Positions 24,669-32,490 are shown, counted from the first letter of the stretch. The stretch: 52,852 nucleotides of DNA from Butyrivibrio sp. (GCA_016291375.1 JAEEXE010000020.1:1-52852), one strand, 5' to 3'. The notes: generated by a model not told the origin, from the sequence alone. Numbers and translations: made by a program.

Positions 24669-25709
24669 ATGAGAAAATTGTGTGTGGGATTGCTGGTGGC
24701 GGTCATGCTTCTTTCCGGCTGCGGCAGTAATCCGGCGGAGCAGAAGGTTGTTTTTACAACCGGTTTGTCCCATGACCAGGTATTTAGAATAGAGAAGGGA
24801 GTATGTACTCTCACAGAAGCTATGGCCTATCTTGTTAATATGCAGGAGGGCTATGAGCAGACTTTCGGAGCCGATATTTGGAATGCTACAACTGACAGCG
24901 GAACCGTTGAGGATAGACTCAAGGATTCTGTTTTGGCCAAGATCGCTCAGATCAAAGCGATGAATCTTTTGGCTAAGGAGATGGATATAAAGCTTGATGA
25001 GTCAAAAGAGAAGCTGGCTGCAGATGCGGCGAAGGAATATTATGACAGCCTTTCTGATGCGGACATCAAGGCAATGAACAATATAACCGTCGAAGATATA
25101 ACCAAGATATATTTAGAGCACGCTGTGGCGGATGAGCTTTATGACTACATCATCAGGGACATAAATCCTGAGATAAGCGATGATGAGGCAAGGACTATCA
25201 CGGTTGAGCAGATACTGATAAAGACCTATCAGCTCGATGCATCCGGACAGAAAGAGAGCTTTGATGATGCAGCCAAGGCAAAGGCTCGGAGGAAGGCAGA
25301 AGAGGTGCAGTCGCATCTCAATGAGGGCGCGAGCTTCGAAGAGACTATGGCTGAGTACAATGAAGCCGACGAGGGAACAATCTCTTTTGGTAAGGGAGAT
25401 AAGGACGAAGCCTACGAAGAGGCAGCTTTTTCTCTTGGAACAGAGGAAGTGAGTGACATCGTTGAAGCTGAGGATGGATATGTCATCATCAAATGTATCA
25501 GTACGTTCAACAGAGAAGAGACAGAGGCCAACAAGGTCAAGATTGTCGCAGAACGTAAAAGAGAGGTCTTCGGGCAGCAGTATGATACATTTGTTGCGGG
25601 ACTTAGCAAGCAGCTCAACGACAAGCTATGGGATTCCGTAAGCCTTGTAAAAGACGAAAATGTCACAACCTCAAGCCTCATGGATGTTTACCAGAAGTAT
25701 TTTAAATGA
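24669..25709 (+). CDS. PrsA-like peptidylprolyl isomerase lipoprotein
   Basis: 346-residue lipoprotein with a short signal and the lipobox LLSGC (Cys18). Residues about 30-160 resemble the SurA/PrsA N-terminal helical chaperone region (KIAQIKAMNLLAKEMDI, 'EYYDSLSDADIKAM', 'KIYLEHAVADELYDYI'). Residues about 173-280 are a parvulin (PpiC) rotamase domain: 'ARTITVEQILIKTYQ', 'EEVQSHLNEGASFEETMAEYNE', 'GTISFGKGDKDEAYEEAAFSLGTEEVSDIVEAEDGYVIIKC'. It would fold secreted proteins at the outer face of the membrane, useful in a cell exporting many lipoproteins and glycosidases. It is monocistronic by position, followed by the CIRCE element of htpG. Confidence 0.9.
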   Translation: MRKLCVGLLVAVMLLSGCGSNPAEQKVVFTTGLSHDQVFRIEKGVCTLTEAMAYLVNMQEGYEQTFGADIWNATTDSGTVEDRLKDSVLAKIAQIKAMNLLAKEMDIKLDESKEKLAADAAKEYYDSLSDADIKAMNNITVEDITKIYLEHAVADELYDYIIRDINPEISDDEARTITVEQILIKTYQLDASGQKESFDDAAKAKARRKAEEVQSHLNEGASFEETMAEYNEADEGTISFGKGDKDEAYEEAAFSLGTEEVSDIVEAEDGYVIIKCISTFNREETEANKVKIVAERKREVFGQQYDTFVAGLSKQLNDKLWDSVSLVKDENVTTSSLMDVYQKYFK

Positions 25710-25726
25710 TTACCGATAAAATTTTG

Positions 25727-25753
25727 TTAGCACTCATGTTTGATGAGTGCTAA
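25727..25753 (+). promoter_or_regulatory. CIRCE element (HrcA operator)
   Basis: TTAGCACTC, nine bases, GAGTGCTAA: a perfect match to the CIRCE consensus in both arms. HrcA binds it to repress heat-shock genes. It abuts the -35 box of the htpG promoter (25761), so HrcA would block RNA polymerase access. CIRCE normally marks groESL and hrcA-dnaK operons; here it places htpG in that regulon. Confidence 0.97.
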
Positions 25754-25760
25754 TTTTTTA

Positions 25761-25789
25761 TTGACTTTTACAGCGGGGAGAATTAAACT
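25761..25789 (+). promoter_or_regulatory. Sigma-A promoter of htpG
   Basis: TTGACT at 25761-25766, a 17-base spacer and TAAACT at 25784-25789, directly downstream of the CIRCE element. Confidence 0.75.
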
Positions 25790-25858
25790 TTATTTTGTAC
25801 GATGTGACCTGCTTGGCAGCGTACATATATACTGAAATGATACAAAGGAGTGAGAGTT

Positions 25859-27991
25859 ATGGCTTCAAAAAAAGGTAATCTTTCAATTAACAGCGAGAAC
25901 ATGTTTCCGATAATCAAGAAATGGCTTTATTCGGACCATGATATTTTTTACAGAGAAGTAATTTCCAATGCATGTGATGCTATCACCAAGATCCGCAAGA
26001 TGGATATGATGGGTGAATATGAGCTTCCGGCTGATTTTAAGCCTCGTGTGGATGTTATTCTCAATGATAAAGACAAGACAATCAAGATTGTGGACAACGG
26101 TATCGGTATGACTGCCGATGAGGTTGAGGAATACATCAACCAGGTAGCTTTTTCAGGTGCTACCGATTTCCTTAATAAGTACAAAGATAAGGCTAATGCA
26201 GACCAGATCATCGGTCATTTTGGACTTGGTTTCTATTCAACATTTATGGTTTCGGATTCCGTTGATATCGATACACTTTCATATAAGTCAGATGCTGCTT
26301 CCGTTCACTGGACATGTGACGGTGGTTCAGACTTTGAGATGACTGATGGCGATAAGAAGACTGTAGGTACTACCATTACACTTCATCTTTCTGATGATTG
26401 CCTTGAGTTCTGCAATGAGTACAAGGCTAGAGAAGTAGTTCAGAAATACTGTTCATTCATGCCTTATGAGATATATCTTTCAAAAGAAAATGAGGATGGA
26501 ACAGAGACCATCAATGCCAGCGAGAAGCTTGACAGTGATATCGTGATCGAAGAGATCAAGCCTGAGAAGAAAGAGGGCGAGGACAAGGACAAGGAGCCTG
26601 AGCTTCAGTACAAGATCAAGAGAAGACCTCAGCTTCTTAACGATACACATCCTCTTTGGGGCAAGACACCCAAGGACTGTACAGATGAGGAATATCTTGA
26701 ATTCTATAGAAAAGTTTTCCGTGATTACAAGGAGCCTCTTTTCTGGATACACCTCAACATGGACTATCCTTTCAACTTAAAGGGTATCCTGTATTTCCCC
26801 AAGATCAACATGGAGTTCGAATCAATTGAGGGAACTATCAAGCTTTACAACAACCAGGTATTCATTGCCGACAACATCAAGGAAGTTATCCCTGAGTATC
26901 TCATGCTTCTTAAGGGCGTGATCGATTGTCCGGATCTTCCTCTTAACGTATCAAGAAGTGCTCTTCAGAATGATGGCTTTGTTAAGAAAATTTCCGAGTA
27001 CATCAGTAAGAAGGTAGCAGAGAAGCTTGCCGGACTTTGCAAGACAGATAAAGAGAACTATGACAAGTACTGGGATGACATCAGTCCCTTCATCAAATAT
27101 GGTTGCCTTCGCGACGACAAGTTCTGCGAGAAGATGAATGATTACATTCTTTTCAAGAACCTTGATGGTAAATATCTCACACTTCCCGATGCCCTTCAGA
27201 TCAATAAGGAAGCTGAGGATAGAGCGGCATCCGACGATCCGAAGGGAGTCGATGATGACGCCTATGCCAATGATGCCGAAGAGTCGAGCCGGAACGGCGA
27301 AGACGATTCGATGCATCAGACGGCTAGAAGCGACGCAGATAAGTCCGAAGACAAGAAGGATGAGAAAGAGGAAAAAGAGCCTCGTACAATCTACTATGTA
27401 ACCGATGAACAGCAACAGAGTCAGTATATCAAGATGTTCAAGGCTCAGAAGATGGAAGCCTTCATCATGAACCACAACATAGATACACCTTTCATGCAGC
27501 AGCTTGAGAGTAAGAATGAGGGTATCAGATTCCAAAGGATCGATGCTGATCTTACAGATACGTTCAAGTCCAGAACTTCCAAGAAGGTTGCTGCTGAGCT
27601 TGAGGAAAAAGAGAAGGAGCTTGGCGAGAAGATCAAGAAAGCGCTTAAGAACGACAAGCTTAACGTTAAGCTTGAAAAGCTTAAGGATAAGAAGATGGCT
27701 TCAATGCTTACAGTTTCTGAGGAATCAAGACGTATGGCTGACATGATGAAGATGTATGCCATGAATGGAATGAGCATGGGAGACTTTGGAAGCGAAGGTC
27801 AGACACTTGTGCTTAATGCGAATCATCCCCTTGTTCAGTATGTAATGGACAATAAGGACGCAGAGAATACAACAATGATCTGTGAGCAGCTTTATGATCT
27901 TGCGCGTATCCAGAACGCACCTCTTGAGGGCGATGCAATGGCTGCATTTGTGGCAAGAAGCAATGAGATCATGATGGCACTTGCAAAATAA
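25859..27991 (+). CDS. htpG: Molecular chaperone HtpG (Hsp90) with an acidic insert
   Basis: ATP-dependent cytosolic chaperone. At 710 residues it is about 80 longer than E. coli HtpG. The GHKL ATPase motifs are clear: the Asn in SNACDAITKI, DNGIGM (79-84), and GHFGLGFYSTFMV (119-131). The middle domain includes 'PLFWIHLNMDYPFNLKGILYFPK' and the catalytic-arginine region 'LPLNVSRSALQND'. Residues about 451-508 are an Asp/Glu/Lys/Ser-rich low-complexity insert just before 'TIYYVTDEQQQSQY'; a shorter charged segment lies at 232-250. The C-terminal dimerisation domain has 'DFGSEGQTLVLNANHPLVQYV'. AAAGGAG eight bases before the ATG at 25859 sets the start. Controlled by HrcA through the CIRCE element. 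Confidence 0.96.
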   Translation: MASKKGNLSINSENMFPIIKKWLYSDHDIFYREVISNACDAITKIRKMDMMGEYELPADFKPRVDVILNDKDKTIKIVDNGIGMTADEVEEYINQVAFSGATDFLNKYKDKANADQIIGHFGLGFYSTFMVSDSVDIDTLSYKSDAASVHWTCDGGSDFEMTDGDKKTVGTTITLHLSDDCLEFCNEYKAREVVQKYCSFMPYEIYLSKENEDGTETINASEKLDSDIVIEEIKPEKKEGEDKDKEPELQYKIKRRPQLLNDTHPLWGKTPKDCTDEEYLEFYRKVFRDYKEPLFWIHLNMDYPFNLKGILYFPKINMEFESIEGTIKLYNNQVFIADNIKEVIPEYLMLLKGVIDCPDLPLNVSRSALQNDGFVKKISEYISKKVAEKLAGLCKTDKENYDKYWDDISPFIKYGCLRDDKFCEKMNDYILFKNLDGKYLTLPDALQINKEAEDRAASDDPKGVDDDAYANDAEESSRNGEDDSMHQTARSDADKSEDKKDEKEEKEPRTIYYVTDEQQQSQYIKMFKAQKMEAFIMNHNIDTPFMQQLESKNEGIRFQRIDADLTDTFKSRTSKKVAAELEEKEKELGEKIKKALKNDKLNVKLEKLKDKKMASMLTVSEESRRMADMMKMYAMNGMSMGDFGSEGQTLVLNANHPLVQYVMDNKDAENTTMICEQLYDLARIQNAPLEGDAMAAFVARSNEIMMALAK

Positions 27992-28022
27992 TAAAAAATT
28001 TGTTATAAATATTGTAATATAT

Positions 28023-28060
28023 GAGCATTGAAAATGTAATATTTTCAATGCTCATTTTTA
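28023..28060 (+). terminator. Rho-independent terminator of htpG
   Basis: GAGCATTGAAAAT (28023-28035) pairs with ATTTTCAATGCTC (28041-28053) around a five-base loop, followed by ATTTTTATT. Confidence 0.9.
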
Positions 28061-28120
28061 TTACATTCGAGTGGGAGACAGTCTATTCAATTTAGAATAA
28101 TAATCAGGTGGGGAATGAAT

Positions 28121-29314
28121 ATGGATAAGAACAAGAATAGAATCAGAGCTTGCATGATAGGAAGCACAATACTTAAGATCTTTTTGATAAGCACATTTGC
28201 TTTTGCTATCTATTATCTTTGGGATTTGTTTAGAAGTCCCTTTGGATTTTCGGGTTTTCGAGAGGACCCGGCGATGTTTTTCGCAAAGCTGGCACTTATC
28301 ATTATTGCGGAGTCTATACTTTTTTGGATAGGCATTATAATCGTATATATCAATTGTAATCAGCTTGGCATAAGGTGGAGGGTGTTGGGAATACTATTTG
28401 GACTAATTCCTATTGTTCATCTGATCATGCTGGGCAAGATCATAAAGACTGCTGATGATGAAGTTAAATACGAATCAGGAAAGATCAAGCTTGATGAGCA
28501 GCGAAAAAGCCTGCAGGTATGCAAGACTAAGTATCCCATTCTAATGGTGCACGGAGTGTTCTTCAGAGATTTCGAGCAACTGAATTATTGGGGCAGAATA
28601 CCGCAGGAACTGATAGACAATGGCGCTACGATCTTCTATGGAGAGCATAACAGCGCTTCACCTGTTGCAAAGAGCGGTGAGGAGCTTGCAAGGAGGATCA
28701 AAGATATCAAGGCGCAGACAGGATGTGAGAAGGTAAACGTCATTGCTCACTCAAAAGGTGGTCTTGATATGAGATACGCTATCGCAAAGTGCGGTGCTTA
28801 TGAAGATGTTGCGTCGCTTACAACGATCAATACTCCTCACAGAGGCTGTGAATTTGCGGATTTCCTTCTTGAAAAAATCCCGGAGGCGCAGCAGAAAGCT
28901 GTCGCTGCAGCATATAATGCGGGCGCGGCAAAACTTGGAGATATTAATCCTGATTTTATCGGCGCCGTTACGGACCTTACACATAGCGTATGTATGAAGC
29001 GAAACGAAGAGGTACTTGATAGACCGGAGGTATTCTATCAGTCGGTTGGATCCATTCAGACCAATCCTATGTCCGGTAGATTCCCTCTTAATATGTCATA
29101 TCTTTTGGTAAAGGCTTTTGATGGAAGAAATGACGGACTTGTTGGCGAGAAGTCATTCCCTTGGGGAAGCGGCTTCCAGATGCTGATTCCTAAAGGAAGC
29201 AGGGGTATATCTCATGGAGATATGATCGATCTTAACAGAGAAAATATCGCGGAATTTGATGTCAGAGAGTTCTATGTGAATCTTGTAAGTGATCTCAAGG
29301 CTAAGGGATTTTAA
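28121..29314 (+). CDS. Membrane-anchored lipase-like alpha/beta hydrolase
   Basis: 397-residue protein. The first 115 residues hold three hydrophobic helices (about 14-34, 50-75, 85-108). The remainder is an alpha/beta hydrolase resembling class 2 / EstA-type lipases: 'YPILMVHGVFFRDFEQLNYWG' with the oxyanion region HGVF, the nucleophile elbow AHSKGG (variant of GHSQG, Ser at about residue 210), 'SLTTINTPHRGCEFADF' and a late 'NDGLVGEKSFPWG' and 'ISHGDMIDL' that supply the acid and His. It should hydrolyse esters of lipids or other acyl substrates; side of the membrane not certain. I chose the ATG at 28121, seven bases after AGGTGGGG, over the one two codons earlier. Confidence 0.85.
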   Translation: MDKNKNRIRACMIGSTILKIFLISTFAFAIYYLWDLFRSPFGFSGFREDPAMFFAKLALIIIAESILFWIGIIIVYINCNQLGIRWRVLGILFGLIPIVHLIMLGKIIKTADDEVKYESGKIKLDEQRKSLQVCKTKYPILMVHGVFFRDFEQLNYWGRIPQELIDNGATIFYGEHNSASPVAKSGEELARRIKDIKAQTGCEKVNVIAHSKGGLDMRYAIAKCGAYEDVASLTTINTPHRGCEFADFLLEKIPEAQQKAVAAAYNAGAAKLGDINPDFIGAVTDLTHSVCMKRNEEVLDRPEVFYQSVGSIQTNPMSGRFPLNMSYLLVKAFDGRNDGLVGEKSFPWGSGFQMLIPKGSRGISHGDMIDLNRENIAEFDVREFYVNLVSDLKAKGF

Positions 29315-29325
29315 ATATAATTGTG

Positions 29326-29362
29326 AAAAGGCTGTTATTCTGTGGGATGACGGCCTTTTTTC
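29326..29362 (+). terminator. Rho-independent terminator of the lipase gene
   Basis: AAAAGGCTGT (29326-29335) pairs with ACGGCCTTTT (29350-29359), with one G-U pair and a 14-base loop, and continues into T's. Confidence 0.75.
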
Positions 29363-29377
29363 TTTTACTAAAATCAA

Positions 29378-29406
29378 TTGACTTTTGGTTATAAGTGGCA
29401 TAAACT
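29378..29406 (+). promoter_or_regulatory. Sigma-A promoter of thiT
   Basis: TTGACT at 29378-29383, 17 bases, TAAACT at 29401-29406. No TPP aptamer lies between it and the start codon 59 bases further on, only a small GCACA-TGC-TGTGC hairpin at 29440-29452. Confidence 0.7.
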
Positions 29407-29464
29407 TGGTTTCGGAAAATAATAAAATAAGCTAGGGGTGCACATGCTGTGCGGGAGGGTGTTT

Positions 29465-30175
29465 ATGTCTAAATTTATTCAAGCTGTTAGCGACTACTAT
29501 GAGCTCACCAAGGCGGGCTATTATCTTGGCGTCGCAGTCATTTTGTTACTGATCTTTGTTACTGCTGCTATTATTGCCAAAAGGCAGAATGTCGGAAAGA
29601 TGACTGTAAAAAGAATTGCATTTGCCGGAGCTGCTCTGGCGCTGGCTGTTATCACTTCATTTGTTAAGTATGAGCTTCCTATGGGAGGATCAGTTACTTT
29701 ATTCTCTATGTTTTTTGTATGCCTTGTAGGTTACACATATGGTGTGAGCGCCGGCTTAACCGCTGCTTTTGCCTATGGAATGTTCCAGTTCCTTCAGACA
29801 GGCGCTACATATTTCCTTACTCCATTCCAGACTTGCTGTGATTACTTCTTTGCTTTTACAGCTCTCGGAATCGCCGGATTTTGGTACAAAAAGAAAAACG
29901 GCCTTGTTATCGGATATGTTGTGGCTGCCCTTGTAAGAGGACTCTTCCATACTCTTGGCGGATATATCTACTGGATGGACTATATGCCGGATACATTCCC
30001 TAAGAGCCTTGCTGTTGTTTATCCTATCGTTTATAACTACAGCTATATACTTATAGAGATGATAATCACGCTTGTTCTTATCAACATCCCACCTGTAAAG
30101 AAGGCAATCAATCGCCTTGTTACTTTAGTTTCCAATGATGACGCAGGAAGCGGAGATATTTCTGCGCAGGCGTAA
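29465..30175 (+). CDS. thiT: Energy-coupled thiamine transporter ThiT
   Basis: 236-residue S component of an ECF transporter for thiamine, with six predicted membrane helices. Family parts are 'RIAFAGAALALAVITSFVKYELPMGGSVTLFSMFFVCLVGYTYGVSAGLTAAFAYGMFQFL' (the ligand loop after the first helix) and 'LVRGLFHTLGGYIYWMDYMP' (tryptophan and tyrosine residues that stack on thiamine in characterised ThiT). It needs the shared ECF ATPases and T protein, not encoded here. I chose the ATG at 29465 after GGGAGGG; upstream starts precede the ribosome binding site. It sits 7 kb from the thiamine operon and, unlike it, shows no TPP riboswitch. Confidence 0.92.
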   Translation: MSKFIQAVSDYYELTKAGYYLGVAVILLLIFVTAAIIAKRQNVGKMTVKRIAFAGAALALAVITSFVKYELPMGGSVTLFSMFFVCLVGYTYGVSAGLTAAFAYGMFQFLQTGATYFLTPFQTCCDYFFAFTALGIAGFWYKKKNGLVIGYVVAALVRGLFHTLGGYIYWMDYMPDTFPKSLAVVYPIVYNYSYILIEMIITLVLINIPPVKKAINRLVTLVSNDDAGSGDISAQA

Positions 30176-30225
30176 ATGAAATATAGCATGATCCTTGAAC
30201 AGGACTTGAATATGTTAAAAAAGAT

Positions 30226-30266
30226 AAAGAGCTTTTTGGTGCTTATGCGCTGAAAAGGCTCTTTTT
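30226..30266 (+). terminator. Rho-independent terminator of thiT
   Basis: AAAGAGC (30226-30232) and the following bases pair with GGCTCTTTTT (30257-30266), with a TTAT loop and some G-U pairs; a T-run follows. Confidence 0.75.
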
Positions 30267-30408
30267 CCTTTGGAATAATAGAGATAACAAAGGATGAGCC
30301 TTTGGGTTATGCGCGTTATGCGTTCGAAAAATTCAAGGACGACTGCAAACGCTGAGGAGTAGATTTTTCAAAAGTAATGGGTGAATAAAAAATATAGGGC
30401 TGGATAAA

Positions 30409-30437
30409 TTGGAGGTATTGCAGCATTATAGTATAGG
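30409..30437 (+). promoter_or_regulatory. Weak putative promoter in the 30267-30475 gap
   Basis: TTGGAG, 17 bases, TATAGG, ending about 38 bases before the next start codon. The rest of this gap shows nothing I can name. Confidence 0.3.
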
Positions 30438-30475
30438 GGATAAGTAAGACGAATTTTACGGAGGAGACAGAAAAG

Positions 30476-31207
30476 GTGTTGCGGAAATCAAGGCAAAATT
30501 TTATTGTCGGAGTTATTGCGGCAAATATAATTTTGCTATGTTGTGCTGGAATAGGAAGCTTGATAAAAAATAATGAATCGGGCAAAAGAGTGGTTTTATT
30601 GGAACGATTCGGACCGAATGATGATACAGAGGGGCTATATGGTAAGTATTCCAGTATTGAACCGCCGAGTTTTGAATTGAGCGATGGAAGAAAAGCAAGG
30701 CTTTATAAAGAACCGGAGAATACAGTTTTTTATTATGTAGATGATTCTAATAATCGTGTAGAGATTCCTGAATTAAGTAATCTTAATATGAAGTACTCTG
30801 CAGTTTTTGATAATTCTTTTTATCTAAGTAATGATGTTTTATATGGAACCACAACTTCTGTTATGTGGAAAGCATATATTATCGGACGTACGATAAATCT
30901 TAGATATATCCCAAATAATGAGATTAAGAGGGAATGTCTGTTTTCATTTAATACAAAAACGAAACAGGCTGAAGTGATATACAAAACTAAAGGCGGTACG
31001 TCCAGGATAATCGGATATGATGCGGGAGTAGTGTACCTTTTTGAGAAGAATGCGGTTTATAAAAAAGACTTATCTACTAAGAAAAAGGAGCTAGTCTATC
31101 AGCTTGAAACAGAGAAGCAGAATAATATAAGAATTCGCTGGGTAGGTAGGAATATGATCATATTTGATGATGATCAGTGCAAGGAGTTAAAGGTACTGGA
31201 GCTTTAA
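30476..31207 (+). CDS. Membrane-anchored protein of unknown function
   Basis: I do not recognise this 243-residue protein. It has one N-terminal hydrophobic segment (about residues 9-29, 'FIVGVIAANIILLCCAGIGSLI') after a basic start, so it is probably anchored with the rest outside. The body has repeated beta-strand-like stretches ('VFYYVDDSNNRVEIPEL', 'GVVYLFEKNAVYKKDL', 'IRIRWVGRNMIIFDDDQ') reminiscent of a beta-propeller-like fold, without certainty. The start is GTG, eight bases after GGAGGAG. The gene looks more AT-rich than its neighbours and stands alone between terminators, so it may be an acquired gene. Confidence 0.6.
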   Translation: MLRKSRQNFIVGVIAANIILLCCAGIGSLIKNNESGKRVVLLERFGPNDDTEGLYGKYSSIEPPSFELSDGRKARLYKEPENTVFYYVDDSNNRVEIPELSNLNMKYSAVFDNSFYLSNDVLYGTTTSVMWKAYIIGRTINLRYIPNNEIKRECLFSFNTKTKQAEVIYKTKGGTSRIIGYDAGVVYLFEKNAVYKKDLSTKKKELVYQLETEKQNNIRIRWVGRNMIIFDDDQCKELKVLEL

Positions 31208-31325
31208 AAGAAGATGTACGCTTGCGCATCCCGGACAAATAGGGAACTTTTCTTTATCGTCATAAACCTCAAGGATACGTACAATATCAGCCAAGGCAAA
31301 ATACAATTTATCGATTATTTGCATA

Positions 31326-31365
31326 AAAAAGCAATTCATTCTCATGCGGAATGAATTGCTTTTTG
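31326..31365. terminator. Bidirectional rho-independent terminator
   Basis: AAAAAGCAATTCATTC (31326-31341) pairs with GAATGAATTGCTTTTT (31349-31364) around a seven-base loop. A-run and T-run on the two sides allow it to serve both the unknown gene on the left and the convergent PPOX-family gene on the right. Confidence 0.9.
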
Positions 31366-31380
31366 TTTTGGCTTGATCTA

Positions 31381-31773
31381 TTAGAATTTTACAACCTCGG
31401 GTGCTGCGGTAAATGATGAGAAAGTAGCAGTTGCATCTTTGAGATAGAATACCTCAGTGTTGTCATCATCAGCCTTGTACATTCCCTGAAGTGAAGGATA
31501 TGCATCAAGCATGGACTGTTTGGCTTCGATTCTGCTATCTTCAACAAGAGTTCCTGCTACTCTAAGCCATGTACCGTTCTTAAATGCACAGATCTCAACC
31601 TTGGGATTGGCATGAATCTGCTTGGATACATCCTTAACCTTTCCTGTCTGGATATAAAGCTTACCTTCAAAAATATGTGCTGTACCAAAAGGTCTTACTC
31701 TGGGCTGGTCTCCATCAACTGTAGCAAGATAGTATGTCTCTGCATCTTTCAAGAATTTCTCAACTCTCTCCAT
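31381..31773 (-). CDS. Pyridoxamine 5'-phosphate oxidase family protein (FMN-binding split barrel)
   Basis: 130-residue protein with the split-barrel pattern: 'YYLATVDGDQPRVRPFGTAHIFEGKLYIQTGKVKDVSKQIHANPKVEICAF' covers the strands and the flavin phosphate-binding region, followed by 'WLRVAGTLVEDSRIEAKQSML'. Members bind FMN (or F420) and are mostly small reductases of unknown substrate; this one lacks the PLP-binding C-terminal part of PdxH. An AAAGGAG ribosome binding site lies before its ATG. It points away from the large palindrome and ends at a bidirectional terminator. Confidence 0.9.
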   Translation of the reverse strand: MERVEKFLKDAETYYLATVDGDQPRVRPFGTAHIFEGKLYIQTGKVKDVSKQIHANPKVEICAFKNGTWLRVAGTLVEDSRIEAKQSMLDAYPSLQGMYKADDDNTEVFYLKDATATFSSFTAAPEVVKF

Positions 31774-31844
31774 GATATTTTCTCCTTTACAAATATAAAT
31801 TAGATACCTCTAGAATATCACTTATTACCTACCAAATAAATAGG

Positions 31845-31854
31845 AAATATAATT
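31845..31854. repeat. Left copy of a possible target-site duplication
   Basis: AAATATAATT directly before the palindromic element matches AAATAAAATT after it (32481-32490) in nine of ten positions. Both are AT-rich, so this is suggestive only. Confidence 0.3.
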
Positions 31855-31855
31855 C

Positions 31856-32477
31856 CTTCCCCCACACCCACATCAGCAAATCCATCGGGCTGCAGACACC
31901 CTAAGCCTTTGGTGGGAGGGGGCAGGCGGGGCGGCGCTCAGACAGACAGTCTCCATTATTTTTCGTCTCATAAGCCGTAATCCATGGCATCTAAGGGACC
32001 AATCCAAGAATCTATTGCTCCTAAACTCCTTTCGTTTTCCTACGGCGAATAACTACCAATAACACGTTCCGATTTTTGCGTATTATTGGAGAACTCACAT
32101 TTTCTTTGCGAAAACGGCCGTTTTTCAAGCGCGTGCGAAGACTTGTGTTTGAGCATTGCAGCGCTACGCGCTGCATGCGAGTTTAAGTCGTAACACGCGC
32201 ATTGAAAGAAAAACGGCTTGAGCAACCAAGAAAATGTAGAGTTTGGAAATAGCGCAAAAATCGGAAGTGTTCTTGTTAGTTTTCGCCTGAGGGAACGAAA
32301 GTCAGACAACGGAGCATAAACAGATTCTTGGAATTGTCCCTTAGATGCTCATGGAATTAGCGGCTCATTCAAACGAAAAATAATGGAGACTGTCTGTCTG
32401 AGCGCCGCCCCGCCTGCCCCCCACCAAAGGCTTAGGGTGTCTGCAGCCCGATGGTTTTGCTGATGCGGGTGCGGAAG
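31856..32477. repeat. Imperfect palindrome of about 620 bp, possible fold-back (MITE-like) element
   Basis: The whole stretch between two divergent genes reads nearly the same on both strands, centred at 32166 (GCAGCGC-TAC-GCGCTGC). Outer arms match best: 31882-31963 against 32373-32454, with one 3-base indel, including GACAGACAGTCTCC and the GGCGGGGCGGCGC tract. Further in, arms match in blocks (CTAAGGGAC, CCGATTTTTGCG, CATTTTCTT, ACGGC, GCGCGTG/CACGCGC). The outermost 25 bases are diverged. No credible gene lies inside. The element is far more GC-rich in its outer arms than the flanks. It may be a non-autonomous fold-back element or the gene of a long hairpin RNA. No matching copy is present in this window. 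Confidence 0.9.
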
Positions 32478-32480
32478 AAA

Positions 32481-32490
32481 AAATAAAATT
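32481..32490. repeat. Right copy of a possible target-site duplication
   Basis: AAATAAAATT, nine of ten identical to the sequence before the palindrome (31845-31854). Confidence 0.3.

Noticed and set aside
26951..27535. 194-codon open frame on the minus strand
   Set aside because: Antisense to htpG and its acidic insert; hydrophobic composition is a by-product of the acidic codons read backwards.
29362..29464. TPP riboswitch upstream of thiT
   Set aside because: The CTGAGA and ACCTGAT...GGATAATGCC blocks are absent.
32040..32309. 89-codon open frame inside the palindrome
   Set aside because: Spans the centre of the palindrome, has no ribosome binding site and an atypical composition; the DNA structure explains the sequence better.
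31856..32477. Palindrome as a simple rho-independent terminator
   Set aside because: Flanking genes are divergent, so there is no transcript to end here, and the arms are ten times longer than a terminator stem.
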